Program-made: the position numbers and the translations under genes | Source of the DNA: Bacteroidales bacterium | GTDB taxonomy: Bacteria > Bacteroidota > Bacteroidia > Bacteroidales > UBA932 | Direction: 5' to 3' | Length of the DNA: 50,502 bases | Assembly (NCBI GenBank): GCA_023667095.1 | Contig: JAMPAT010000027.1 | Coordinates: 1-50,502, forward strand | In this document: positions 27,412 to 34,482 of the stretch, piece by piece | Numbering within the stretch: position 1 is the stretch's first letter | Layout: each line of letters begins with the position of its first letter | The notes under the pieces: generated by a model | The model's input: the letters and a program-made list of their open reading frames with translations, nothing else | Told to the model about the DNA's origin: nothing | The model's database searches: none

Positions 27412-27816
27412 TTATTCTTTTGGTTTAGAACGTTTTACAATTCTTTTAGAATAAACAGAATCCTTGAAATTAACTGTAAGGATATAAATACCGGCCGGAA
27501 AATTACTCCATTCACAAAAACACAATGTGGAATTTGGTTCATACTGTCTGAGCATCTTTCCATTGATATCAAACAATTGAACAAGAGTCATAGGTTGATT
27601 TGATGTTATAGAAAGCCCATTCTCTGATTCTGTTACAGTAACCGATAAATTATCTGTCGGATTTTCGATGCCTAAAAGTTCAAGACCAGATGTGGTCAAC
27701 AGAAAAGTCTGATTAATTGATCGCATAAGCATTTCTGCAGAAAAGAATGAATTCTGGGCTGAGAGCAGACTGCTACAGCCTGCAAGCACGATTAGGGAGA
27801 GAAATAATTTTTTCAT
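27412..27816 (-). CDS. Small exported protein consisting mainly of a type IX secretion sorting tail
   Basis: 134 residues from ATG 27816, chosen because a signal sequence (MKKLFLSLIVLAGC) begins there. Either LAGC is a lipobox (Cys15) or cleavage is after LLSA. About 35 residues follow with no recognisable domain. Then comes a C-terminal T9SS type A sorting domain (VQLFDINGKMLRQ, FPAGIYILTVN, YSKRIVKRSKPKE). Sorting domains normally end large secreted cargo; here there is almost no cargo. It may be a remnant of a larger gene or a genuine mini-protein. It lies 42 bp before the outer-membrane barrel gene and has its own strong promoter. Confidence 0.65.
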   Translation of the reverse strand: MKKLFLSLIVLAGCSSLLSAQNSFFSAEMLMRSINQTFLLTTSGLELLGIENPTDNLSVTVTESENGLSITSNQPMTLVQLFDINGKMLRQYEPNSTLCFCEWSNFPAGIYILTVNFKDSVYSKRIVKRSKPKE

Positions 27817-27832
27817 AAGACATGAATTTTCA

Positions 27833-27862
27833 CAAATGTAATCATATTTTCCTATTACACAA
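27833..27862 (-). promoter_or_regulatory. Promoter of the small sorting-tail gene
   Basis: On the minus strand TTG (27862-27860), 19 nt, TACATTTG (27840-27833). Transcription would start near 27826, only about 10 nt before the ATG at 27816, so the mRNA would be almost leaderless. Confidence 0.65.
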
Positions 27863-27950
27863 GTTTTTTGGGCATATTTTGGTAAGGCAGCATTCAGGGA
27901 TTCCTGGAAGGAATCTACAATCCGGCCAAGCCAGCACTGCATCCATACAA

Positions 27951-27979
27951 CAAAAATTGGCCGGACAAATCCGGCCAAT
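27951..27979 (-). terminator. Terminator of the DASS transporter gene
   Basis: On the minus strand a perfect 10-bp stem, ATTGGCCGGA with TCCGGCCAAT and a 4-nt loop, followed by TTTTTG. It lies 40 nt after the stop codon at 28019. Confidence 0.9.
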
Positions 27980-28018
27980 CATAACATTATATTATATCAT
28001 ATCACCCAAGGCTACCTG

Positions 28019-29536
28019 CTAAAGCAGTCCATTTGAGCCAAGGCAGATAAGAAGGGCATATCCGAGCACAAGGCCAACGACACCCATGATGATTCCGACC
28101 TTCTCCATATCTGTCTGCTTGATAAGGCCTGTTGCATGTGCAAGGGCATTTGGCGGAGTGGAGATAGGAAGTATCATTGCAAGTGATGAACCGAATGCCA
28201 CACCTATAAGGAGGGTTCCTACACCTCCGACAGGGTCAAGCGCAGCACCCATGCTGCTTCCGGCAAGCGCAAGGATAGGCACGAGAAGGGCTGCTGTAGC
28301 TGTGTGGGAGATGAAGTTTGCCATCACATAGCAGAGGAGGCCTGAGCCGATGATTACAATTACAGGAGGCCATGATGCGAACGGAATCGCGCTGACCACA
28401 GCCTTTCCGAGACCGGACTCCTGGAGGGCTACACCGAGGGCAAAGCCGCCTGCCACCATCCAGAGCACACTCCAGTTGATTTCCTCAAGGTCGCGTTTCC
28501 TTATTATTCCGCAGATGCTGAATACACCGACCGGAATCATAGCAACGGCATTTGCATTCATCATTGTATATTTATCCGTCATCCAGAGCAACACAGTAAC
28601 TGCAAATGTTATATATACTATGATTGAACGCCAGTCTTTCTTTGCCTCTCCCTGGATTTCAAGCACGATTGTCTTCTGCTTGAAAGGGAAGAGCCACATA
28701 AGGAGCACCCATGAGAAGAGCAGGAGCACAATCGCAAGCGGAAGCATGAAGCTCACCCATTCGCCGAAACCGATATTGAGGTTCATTCCTGCAGGGTCAT
28801 TCAGGTATTTAAGCGCAATTGCATTCGGAGGTGTTCCGATAGGGGTTGCTATACCGCCGATATTGGCAGCGATCGGAATGGAAAGTGCAAGTCCGATCTT
28901 TCCTTTTCCGTCAGCAGGAAGGGACCTGAGGACAGGGGCAAGGAAAGTAAGCATCATTGCAGCGGTAGCAGTGTTGCTAAGGAACATTGAAAACACTCCT
29001 GTCACCATGATGAAGCCGAGGAGCACAAAGCGCGACTGTGTGCCGAAAGGCTTGAGCAGGACACGTGCAAGGAATGCATCAAGACCTGTCTTGGTAGCGG
29101 CAATCGCAAGGATGAACCCTCCTATAAACAGCATGATTGTAGGGTCGGCAAAACAGTGGAGGATGCTCTTGTAGCTTACAAGCGCACCAAGTTCATTGCC
29201 TGCCGCAACCTTTCTCATAAACCAGATGCTGCTGTCCGAAGTAGCCACAAGAAGCATGACCACGGCAAATACGGAGGTTGTCCATGAAGGGACCGCCTCC
29301 AGTATCCACATGAGGGTGGCAAATGCGAAGATTGCAATCACGCGATGCTGGACAACAGTAAGGCCCTCGATTCCGAATGCGGATGTCGGGATAAACCAGA
29401 GCGTCAGGAACACTACTGCAACAACAGCAAGCTTGATGATTCTCGAGACATGGAAATCCTGTCCCTTGTTCATGCGCTCTCTTTTCCATTTGTGGTAGTC
29501 CTCTACCAGATGAAAACCAATGAAGTTAGTAAACAT
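28019..29536 (-). CDS. DASS-family sodium-coupled anion symporter (SLC13 type)
   Basis: 505 residues with about 11-12 membrane segments. The two DASS hairpin motifs are present: FLSNTATAAMM (first SNT) and NFISHTATAALLVP (second, with His in place of the usual Asn), each followed by a TPP segment (ATPIGTPPNAI and LPISTPPNAL). The family imports dicarboxylates, citrate or sulfate with Na+. The N-terminus may begin at 29536, or at an internal Met (about 29473) that has a more purine-rich upstream region. Monocistronic, with its own promoter and terminator. Substrate not determinable; a C4-dicarboxylate is most common. Confidence 0.88.
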   Translation of the reverse strand: MFTNFIGFHLVEDYHKWKRERMNKGQDFHVSRIIKLAVVAVVFLTLWFIPTSAFGIEGLTVVQHRVIAIFAFATLMWILEAVPSWTTSVFAVVMLLVATSDSSIWFMRKVAAGNELGALVSYKSILHCFADPTIMLFIGGFILAIAATKTGLDAFLARVLLKPFGTQSRFVLLGFIMVTGVFSMFLSNTATAAMMLTFLAPVLRSLPADGKGKIGLALSIPIAANIGGIATPIGTPPNAIALKYLNDPAGMNLNIGFGEWVSFMLPLAIVLLLFSWVLLMWLFPFKQKTIVLEIQGEAKKDWRSIIVYITFAVTVLLWMTDKYTMMNANAVAMIPVGVFSICGIIRKRDLEEINWSVLWMVAGGFALGVALQESGLGKAVVSAIPFASWPPVIVIIGSGLLCYVMANFISHTATAALLVPILALAGSSMGAALDPVGGVGTLLIGVAFGSSLAMILPISTPPNALAHATGLIKQTDMEKVGIIMGVVGLVLGYALLICLGSNGLL

Positions 29537-29592
29537 AATATAGTTCAGTTATTATTTTTCTTCCCTGACAGCGGTATTTTCAAAAGCGGGCG

Positions 29593-29621
29593 CAAAGTTA
29601 ACAATTTTTCAGCACGAACAA
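29593..29621 (-). promoter_or_regulatory. Promoter of the DASS transporter gene
   Basis: On the minus strand TTG (29621-29619), 18 nt, TAACTTTG (29600-29593), in the Bacteroidota form, about 57 nt before the ATG at 29536. Confidence 0.65.
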
Positions 29622-29674
29622 ACACACTGCCATGATATATAATATATCCACCATTGTAAAAATTGGATATGATG

Positions 29675-30214
29675 TCAAATCCCTCTAAGCTGACGGAACT
29701 GCCAGAGCACAATGCCGGCAGAGACAGAGACATTGAGTGAATGCTTTGTGCCGAACTGCGGAATCTCCACAGAAAAGTCCGATGCATCCACGACTTCCTG
29801 GTCTACTCCGTCCACTTCATTTCCAAATACAAGTGCATATCTGGCATCCTCGGCCAAGGAAAGCCGGTCCAGGCTGACTGAGCCTACGGTCTGCTCTACA
29901 CTTATAATGGTATATCCCTCAGAACGCAGCACTGACACAGCATCCATTGTCCTGTCATAATGCTCCCATTCTACGCTGTCCTCCGCCCCTAGGGCTGACT
30001 TGTGTATCTCGGCAGAAGGAGGGACAGAGCATATTCCGCAGAGGAATACCTTGTCCGCCTTGAACGAGTCCGCGCTCCTGAATATGGAGCCGACATTATG
30101 CGCGCTCCTTATATTGTCCAGTACCACCACTATACCTGATTCAGGAAGTTCCCTGTACTCTTCGGCAGAGACCCTGCCAAGCTCTATATTAAGCAATTTA
30201 CGGTTGTGATTCAT
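29675..30214 (-). CDS. SpoU/TrmH-family RNA 2'-O-methyltransferase
   Basis: 179 residues, a single SPOUT domain with all three family motifs: motif 1 [13 protein letters not shown], motif 2 [14 protein letters not shown] and motif 3 [18 protein letters not shown], which form the knotted SAM-binding site. It methylates a ribose in tRNA or rRNA in the cytoplasm. It lacks the N-terminal substrate-binding extension of RlmB, so the target is probably a tRNA, but the exact nucleotide is not evident. It is divergent from glyA, sharing a 109-bp intergenic region. Confidence 0.88.
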   Translation of the reverse strand: MNHNRKLLNIELGRVSAEEYRELPESGIVVVLDNIRSAHNVGSIFRSADSFKADKVFLCGICSVPPSAEIHKSALGAEDSVEWEHYDRTMDAVSVLRSEGYTIISVEQTVGSVSLDRLSLAEDARYALVFGNEVDGVDQEVVDASDFSVEIPQFGTKHSLNVSVSAGIVLWQFRQLRGI

Positions 30215-30249
30215 AGTCCAACTGAAAAATCATGCAAAAGTTTTCAACA

Positions 30250-30257
30250 CAAAGGTA
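30250..30257 (-). promoter_or_regulatory. -7 element of the SpoU methyltransferase gene
   Basis: TACCTTTG on the minus strand matches TAnnTTTG, 36 nt before the ATG. No good -33 TTG was found. Confidence 0.5.
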
Positions 30258-30277
30258 GTAAAAATAAAAATTTGCCT

Positions 30278-30285
30278 TACTTTTG
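30278..30285 (+). promoter_or_regulatory. -7 element of glyA
   Basis: TACTTTTG matches TAnnTTTG, 38 nt before the glyA ATG. The -33 region is weak. Together with the box at 30250-30257 it makes a compact divergent promoter pair. Confidence 0.5.
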
Positions 30286-30323
30286 TGACCGCAATACTGA
30301 GAGGAAACAATATTTGTCTATAT

Positions 30324-31652
30324 ATGAAACAGGATCTACAGATTTTCAATCTCATCAAGAAGGAAGAGGAAAGGCAGTCAGCCGGAATCGAGCTCATCGC
30401 ATCGGAAAACTATGTCAGCAGACAGGTCCTTGAGGCCCTTGGCTCAATCTGCACAAACAAATATGCAGAAGGCTATCCTGGGGCGCGCTACTATGGCGGA
30501 TGCGAAGTGGTAGACCAGATCGAGCAGCTTGCAATCGACAGGCTATGCCAGATCTACGAGGCTGAATATGCAAATGTACAGCCCCATTCAGGCGCACAGG
30601 CAAATATGGCGGTACTGATGGCATGTCTCAAGCCTGGCGACACATTTATGGGACTTGACCTCTCGCATGGCGGTCACCTGACTCACGGTTCACCTGTAAA
30701 CATGTCGGGCATTCTCTACAATGCCGTGTCCTACGGACTTGACGAATCAACAGGACTGATCGACTATGACCAGATGGAGAAGACAGCACTCGAGACAAGG
30801 CCAAAGCTCATCATCGGAGGTGCATCCGCATATTCAAGGGAATGGGACTACGCCCGCATGAGGGAAATTGCAGACAAGATAGGGGCGCTGTTCATGGTTG
30901 ACATGGCACACACAGCAGGAATCATAGCTGCAGGACTGCTCAGCAACCCTGTAAAATATGCACACATTGTGACATCAACCACCCACAAGACCCTCCGTGG
31001 CCCACGTGGCGGCATAATCCTCATGGGCAAGGACTTCGACAACCCATGGGGTCTCACGACTCCAAAGGGCGTTGTAAAGAAGATGTCACAGATACTCAAC
31101 TCCAGCGTTTTCCCCGGAGTGCAGGGAGGCCCTCTGGAGCACTGCATCGCAGCAAAGGCCGTTGCATTCCACGAAGCCCTGCAGCCTGAATTCAAGGATT
31201 ACCAGAAGCAGGTGCTCAAGAATGCGTCTGCAATGGCCGAGGCATTCGCTTCAAGGGGATACAAGATTGTATCAGGCGGCACTGACAACCACCTGCTGCT
31301 CATTGACCTCAGGAGCAAGTTCGCGGACCTGACAGGGAAAGTCGCTGAAAAAGAGCTTGTAAAGGCCGATATCACAGTCAACAAGAACATGGTTCCATTT
31401 GACAGCCGCTCACCGTTCCTCACCTCAGGAATCAGGGTCGGGACACCGGCTGTTACATCAAGGGGGTTCGTGGAGAAGGACATGGAGACAATTGTAGACT
31501 GGATTGACACAATCCTTTCCAATGCGGCATCGCACCTCGACCTCATCACAGGAAAAAGCGAAGAGGGAAAGGAGGAATACGGTAATGCCATCAAGGCAGT
31601 CCGTGAGCAGGTACGCATGCGTACAGCAGGGATGCCGCTCAACAAGTATTAG
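30324..31652 (+). CDS. glyA: Serine hydroxymethyltransferase
   Basis: 442 residues from ATG 30324; an upstream in-frame start would lie on the promoter. It converts serine and tetrahydrofolate to glycine and 5,10-methylene-THF using pyridoxal phosphate. The PLP lysine is Lys222 in [13 protein letters not shown]. Other landmarks are [37 protein letters not shown] and [11 protein letters not shown]. Length is slightly above the usual 415-430. Cytosolic housekeeping enzyme, transcribed alone and convergent with hsp20. Confidence 0.97.
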   Translation: MKQDLQIFNLIKKEEERQSAGIELIASENYVSRQVLEALGSICTNKYAEGYPGARYYGGCEVVDQIEQLAIDRLCQIYEAEYANVQPHSGAQANMAVLMACLKPGDTFMGLDLSHGGHLTHGSPVNMSGILYNAVSYGLDESTGLIDYDQMEKTALETRPKLIIGGASAYSREWDYARMREIADKIGALFMVDMAHTAGIIAAGLLSNPVKYAHIVTSTTHKTLRGPRGGIILMGKDFDNPWGLTTPKGVVKKMSQILNSSVFPGVQGGPLEHCIAAKAVAFHEALQPEFKDYQKQVLKNASAMAEAFASRGYKIVSGGTDNHLLLIDLRSKFADLTGKVAEKELVKADITVNKNMVPFDSRSPFLTSGIRVGTPAVTSRGFVEKDMETIVDWIDTILSNAASHLDLITGKSEEGKEEYGNAIKAVREQVRMRTAGMPLNKY

Positions 31653-31693
31653 CAGAGCAGGGTAACTTACAGTTCACCTTTAAATAAAAATGA

Positions 31694-31734
31694 GGGTGGG
31701 ACTGAAGCCATTCCACAGGCTTTCAGTCCCACCC
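31694..31734. terminator. Hairpin between convergent glyA and hsp20
   Basis: GGGTGGGACTGAAGCC (31694-31709) pairs with GGCTTTCAGTCCCACCC (31718-31734) with one bulge and an 8-nt loop. On the minus strand it is followed by CTCATTTTTATTT, so it is a good terminator for hsp20. On the plus strand there is no real T-run, so glyA termination here is less sure. Confidence 0.75.
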
Positions 31735-31762
31735 CATTATACGTAAGGTCCTCTGCAGGCTT

Positions 31763-32209
31763 CTACCTGATCTCTATCTGCCTTGCTGCAGGCACTGCCT
31801 TGCTGAGATCCTTCTTTGGAAGTTCTACGGTAAGCACTCCGTTTTCCATGCTTGCCGCAATCTCCTGTTTCTCCACATCATCAGGAAGTACAAAGCTCTG
31901 GCGGAACGAGCTGTACGAAAACTCACGGCGAAGATACGTGCCCTTCTTCTGCTGGCCTTCTCCATTCTCCGGCTTTGCTGAATGCCTCTCAAATGAGACT
32001 ACCAGTTCGTCATTCCCGTTAATTGAAACTTTCAGGTCTTCCTTTCCCATTCCAGGGGCAGCAAGTTCAATGCGGTAGTCCTTCTCATTCTCGATAATGT
32101 TCACTGCCGGTACTGCTGCACGGTGTGTACGCTGTCCAAGCATCTCATCAGTAAAGATGTCATTGAATATACTTGGTAACCAATTCTGTGTCCTCATTGC
32201 CTGTGTCAT
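31763..32209 (-). CDS. Small heat-shock protein, Hsp20/alpha-crystallin family
   Basis: 148 residues from ATG 32209, selected because GGAGG sits 8 nt upstream; longer starts (up to 32260) have no such site. An alpha-crystallin domain spans about residues 32-135 (VNIIENEKDYRIELAAPGM, FSYSSFRQSFVLPDDV, ASMENGVLTVELPK). The A-x-x-x-NGVL motif is typical. An ATP-independent chaperone that holds unfolded proteins in the cytoplasm. The C-terminal IxI motif is IEI in RQIEIR. The upstream region contains three copies of a GAC-N5-GTC-like motif. Confidence 0.93.
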   Translation of the reverse strand: MTQAMRTQNWLPSIFNDIFTDEMLGQRTHRAAVPAVNIIENEKDYRIELAAPGMGKEDLKVSINGNDELVVSFERHSAKPENGEGQQKKGTYLRREFSYSSFRQSFVLPDDVEKQEIAASMENGVLTVELPKKDLSKAVPAARQIEIR

Positions 32210-32363
32210 GATTCTATCCTCCATATTTTTATTTAACATACTGTTTTCCGCTGCCTTCAATGCCCGGCTGCAATCCCATTGCGGTAATCTTGCCTATAGG
32301 CCAGGAGCGTTACGGCGGGGATATAGTCAAAGTACGCGCCAATGTCTCAAGCGCACTCAAATA

Positions 32364-32428
32364 CTGACTTTTTGTCATCGTAAAACGCTACTGTCCAGAC
32401 ATTTTGACAGAATAACAGACATTTTGTC
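32364..32428. repeat. Three copies of a short half-palindromic motif between hsp20 and mraZ
   Basis: CTGACTTTTTGTC (from 32364), CAGACATTTTGAC (from 32396) and CAGACATTTTGTC (from 32416) share C-W-GAC-W-TTTTG-W-C. The second and third copies are exactly 20 bp apart, two helical turns. The first is within a perfect TGAC-N5-GTCA palindrome (32365-32377). They lie about 155-220 bp upstream of hsp20 and could be operator sites. The same bases also fall in a 48-codon open frame on the minus strand, so coding is an alternative explanation. Confidence 0.4.
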
Positions 32429-32521
32429 GCATATCCTGCCGAAACGCTCACGTCCGTCCTGTTCCACCTGGCACACCAGCCGGTTCCCAAAGTGATTTTC
32501 TACAGGCTTGAGATGCCCCAT
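32375..32521 (-). CDS. Possible small ORF of 48 codons, unassigned
   Basis: ATG 32521 to TGA 32375 encodes MGHLKPVENHFGNRL and continues with FGRICDKMSVILSKCL. Its stop overlaps (ATGA) a second short frame, 32378 to 32310, of 22 codons. No family recognised and no ribosome site evident. It is the only candidate gene in the 469-bp stretch 32210-32678, which otherwise holds the hsp20 upstream region and the mraZ promoter. Confidence 0.2.
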   Translation of the reverse strand: MGHLKPVENHFGNRLVCQVEQDGRERFGRICDKMSVILSKCLDSSVLR

Positions 32522-32567
32522 GCTTAACGTAAAGAAAATTGATGTTCAGTGGATGTTGATATCGTTG

Positions 32568-32602
32568 TGGAAAAAAATGGAAAAATTTGGAATTAAGTGG
32601 AA
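32568..32602 (+). promoter_or_regulatory. MraZ operator: four TGGAA boxes at 10-bp spacing
   Basis: TGGAA begins at 32568, 32578, 32588 and 32598, exactly one helical turn apart. MraZ proteins bind direct TGGGN repeats separated by 5 bp near their own promoter; this is the same geometry with a TGGAA sequence. It overlaps the -33 region of the promoter, as expected for autoregulation by the MraZ encoded about 80 bp downstream. Confidence 0.8.
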
Positions 32603-32619
32603 AAATATTACTAAATTTG
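32586..32619 (+). promoter_or_regulatory. Promoter of the dcw cluster
   Basis: TAAATTTG (32612-32619) fits the TAnnTTTG -7 element; TTTG at 32586-32589 is a plausible -33 element with a slightly long 22-nt spacer. Transcription would start near 32626, about 53 nt before mraZ. Confidence 0.6.
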
Positions 32620-32678
32620 CAGTGATTAGGCTATTGGGCTGAGAATCCGGCCAATGGCAACAAAAAGCGGCACAGGAC

Positions 32679-33155
32679 ATGATAAAATTCATCGGCGAAT
32701 ACACTGCAAAGATTGACGACAAGGGACGGCTCGTGCTGCCCTCTGCCTTCAAGGCCATCATGGCTGCAGAAAGCATGGCTTCAGGCAATGCAGAGGATTC
32801 CGCCGACATGCGGATGGTCATCAAGAAGGACATATACGAGGATTGCCTTGAAATGTACACCTACGAAGAATGGGTGAGACAGTCCGAGGAGCTCAAATCC
32901 CGTCTCAACTTCCTCAAGAGGGAGCATGCAATGTTCTGGAGAGCATACATGCGCGACCGTGCCCTGGTAGAGCCCGACGGGAAGCTCGGACGTATCAGCA
33001 TCCCGAAGAAACTTTTGGAATCAATCGGTGCAGACAAAGAAGTTGTATTCTCTGGCAACGACCACAAAATCGAGATCTGGGCAAAGGACAGGTTCGAATC
33101 CAACGAGGTCACAGACGAGGAGTTCGTTGCTCTTGCGGGTATGCTGTCTGACTAA
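32679..33155 (+). CDS. mraZ: Transcriptional regulator MraZ
   Basis: 158 residues with the two MraZ/AbrB-like repeats: YTAKIDDKGRLVLPSAFK (residues 8-25) and EPDGKLGRISIPKKLLE (about 98-114). Both contain the DxKGR/GR-I-x-P core. MraZ forms a ring and represses the dcw operon through direct repeats upstream; four such boxes are present at 32568-32602. First gene of the division and wall cluster. The rsmH start lies 17 bp beyond its stop. Confidence 0.95.
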   Translation: MIKFIGEYTAKIDDKGRLVLPSAFKAIMAAESMASGNAEDSADMRMVIKKDIYEDCLEMYTYEEWVRQSEELKSRLNFLKREHAMFWRAYMRDRALVEPDGKLGRISIPKKLLESIGADKEVVFSGNDHKIEIWAKDRFESNEVTDEEFVALAGMLSD

Positions 33156-33171
33156 GATAGGAGGCCCTGGA

Positions 33172-34119
33172 ATGTCTGAATATCACATACCGGTACTGCT
33201 TGAAGAAAGTGTTTCCGCACTTATAGGGAACATTGACGGGATATATGCCGATGCCACATTCGGCGGTGGAGGACACACAGCCGAAATACTTGGAAGGCTG
33301 TCCGGCAAAGGACGTGTAATGGCCTTTGACCGCGATGAGGACGCGATAAGGAACGCAGCTGAAGGGGATGGGCCAAAGGCGGAAACCATAAGGTCGGCCT
33401 CAGAAGACGGAAGGCTGATACTTGTGCGCAACAATTTCAGGTTCATACACAACTACACCCTTTTTGAAGGGTTCAGCGAAGGGCTTGACGGAATACTTGC
33501 AGACCTCGGGGTATCGTCACACCAGTTTGACACCCCGGAACGGGGATTCTCATTCCGATACGATGCGGCACTTGACATGAGGATGAACAAGGATGCGGAA
33601 CAGACAGCCGCAGACATAGTGAACACATACAGCGAGGAAGACATCGAGAGGATAATGAGACTCTATGGAGAGGTTGACAACAGCAGGAGAATCGCATCAA
33701 TGATATGCAGGGCAAGGACCTCCAAGGCCATTGCTACCACAGGAGACCTTGGCAATGCAATCAAGGATGCCCTTCCAAAATTCGCTGAGCACAAGTTCCT
33801 CGCAAAAGTCTACCAGGCTCTGAGAATCGAGGTGAACCAGGAGATGAAGTCCCTCGAAAAATTCCTCTACGGAGCACAGAAGTCACTCAGGAGCGGCGGA
33901 AGGCTTGTTGTAATCACATATCACTCCCTGGAAGACAGGATGGTAAAGAACTTCATAAGGAGCGGCAATGTGGACGGGAAGATGGAGAAGGATATCTTCG
34001 GAAACACAGGGACAACGATGATGGCAGTGAACAGGAAGCCGATACTGCCACAGGAGCAGGAGATTGCAGGCAACACAAGGGCAAGGAGCGCGAAACTCAG
34101 GATAGCGGAGAAGATTTGA
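33172..34119 (+). CDS. rsmH: 16S rRNA (cytosine-1402-N4)-methyltransferase RsmH
   Basis: 315 residues from ATG 33172, which is preceded by AGGAGG; the longer open frame would overlap mraZ. MSEYHIPVLLEES is the typical N-terminus; the SAM site is DATFGGGGHT, and GILADLGVSSHQFD and GFSFRYDAALDMRMN follow. The C-terminus has VVITYHSLEDRMVKNF. It modifies C1402 of 16S rRNA in the cytoplasm. Conserved second gene of the dcw cluster (also called mraW). Confidence 0.96.
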   Translation: MSEYHIPVLLEESVSALIGNIDGIYADATFGGGGHTAEILGRLSGKGRVMAFDRDEDAIRNAAEGDGPKAETIRSASEDGRLILVRNNFRFIHNYTLFEGFSEGLDGILADLGVSSHQFDTPERGFSFRYDAALDMRMNKDAEQTAADIVNTYSEEDIERIMRLYGEVDNSRRIASMICRARTSKAIATTGDLGNAIKDALPKFAEHKFLAKVYQALRIEVNQEMKSLEKFLYGAQKSLRSGGRLVVITYHSLEDRMVKNFIRSGNVDGKMEKDIFGNTGTTMMAVNRKPILPQEQEIAGNTRARSAKLRIAEKI

Positions 34120-34144
34120 CTGACGGATAAAGGCAGACAAGGCA

Positions 34145-34474
34145 ATGGCAAACGTAGCAAAGACACTCAAGAACATATTCATCGCAATGGTGCGCGGCGA
34201 GCTCCTGCTGAGAATGGGGGCGGACAGGTACCTTATCCACATCGTCTACCTGTTCATCCTGATAGTATTCACACTGTTCGCCAACCTGAAGATGGACGAG
34301 ACAATGGTCCGGCGGGAACAGAACAGGAAAATACTTGAGGACACACGGATTTTCCATGCCCAGAAGACCTGTGAGCTTGCGGGGTATGACAGGATAAGCA
34401 AGGTCCAGGAATTGCTCCGGCAGTCCGGTTCAAGGGTGACACTGCCGGAAAAAAAGGCCGAACGGCTAAAATAA
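34145..34474 (+). CDS. ftsL: FtsL-like cell-division protein
   Basis: 109 residues: a short cytoplasmic N-terminus, one membrane helix (about 30-48, YLIHIVYLFILIVFTLFANL) and a short extracytoplasmic helix with heptad-like spacing. Position between rsmH and ftsI and the single-pass topology are those of Bacteroidota FtsL. FtsL scaffolds FtsQ and FtsW-FtsI at the septum. Sequence similarity in this family is low, so the call rests on context and topology. Confidence 0.8.
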   Translation: MANVAKTLKNIFIAMVRGELLLRMGADRYLIHIVYLFILIVFTLFANLKMDETMVRREQNRKILEDTRIFHAQKTCELAGYDRISKVQELLRQSGSRVTLPEKKAERLK

Positions 34475-34482
34475 ATGCACAG

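Noticed and set aside
27921..27930. A third copy of TCCGGCCAA next to the DASS terminator, considered as a mobile-repeat end
   Set aside because: It is a 9-base match with no target duplication or further symmetry.
28019..29536. Loss of function in the DASS transporter because the second SNT motif is SHT
   Set aside because: The rest of both hairpin motifs is intact and I cannot exclude that His is normal in this subgroup.
32097..32495. A 132-codon plus-strand frame antisense to hsp20 and its upstream region
   Set aside because: It has no domain, opposes a well-supported gene and has poor codon character.
33028..33171. An earlier start for rsmH within mraZ
   Set aside because: The ATG at 33172 has AGGAGG in front and starts with the conserved RsmH N-terminus.
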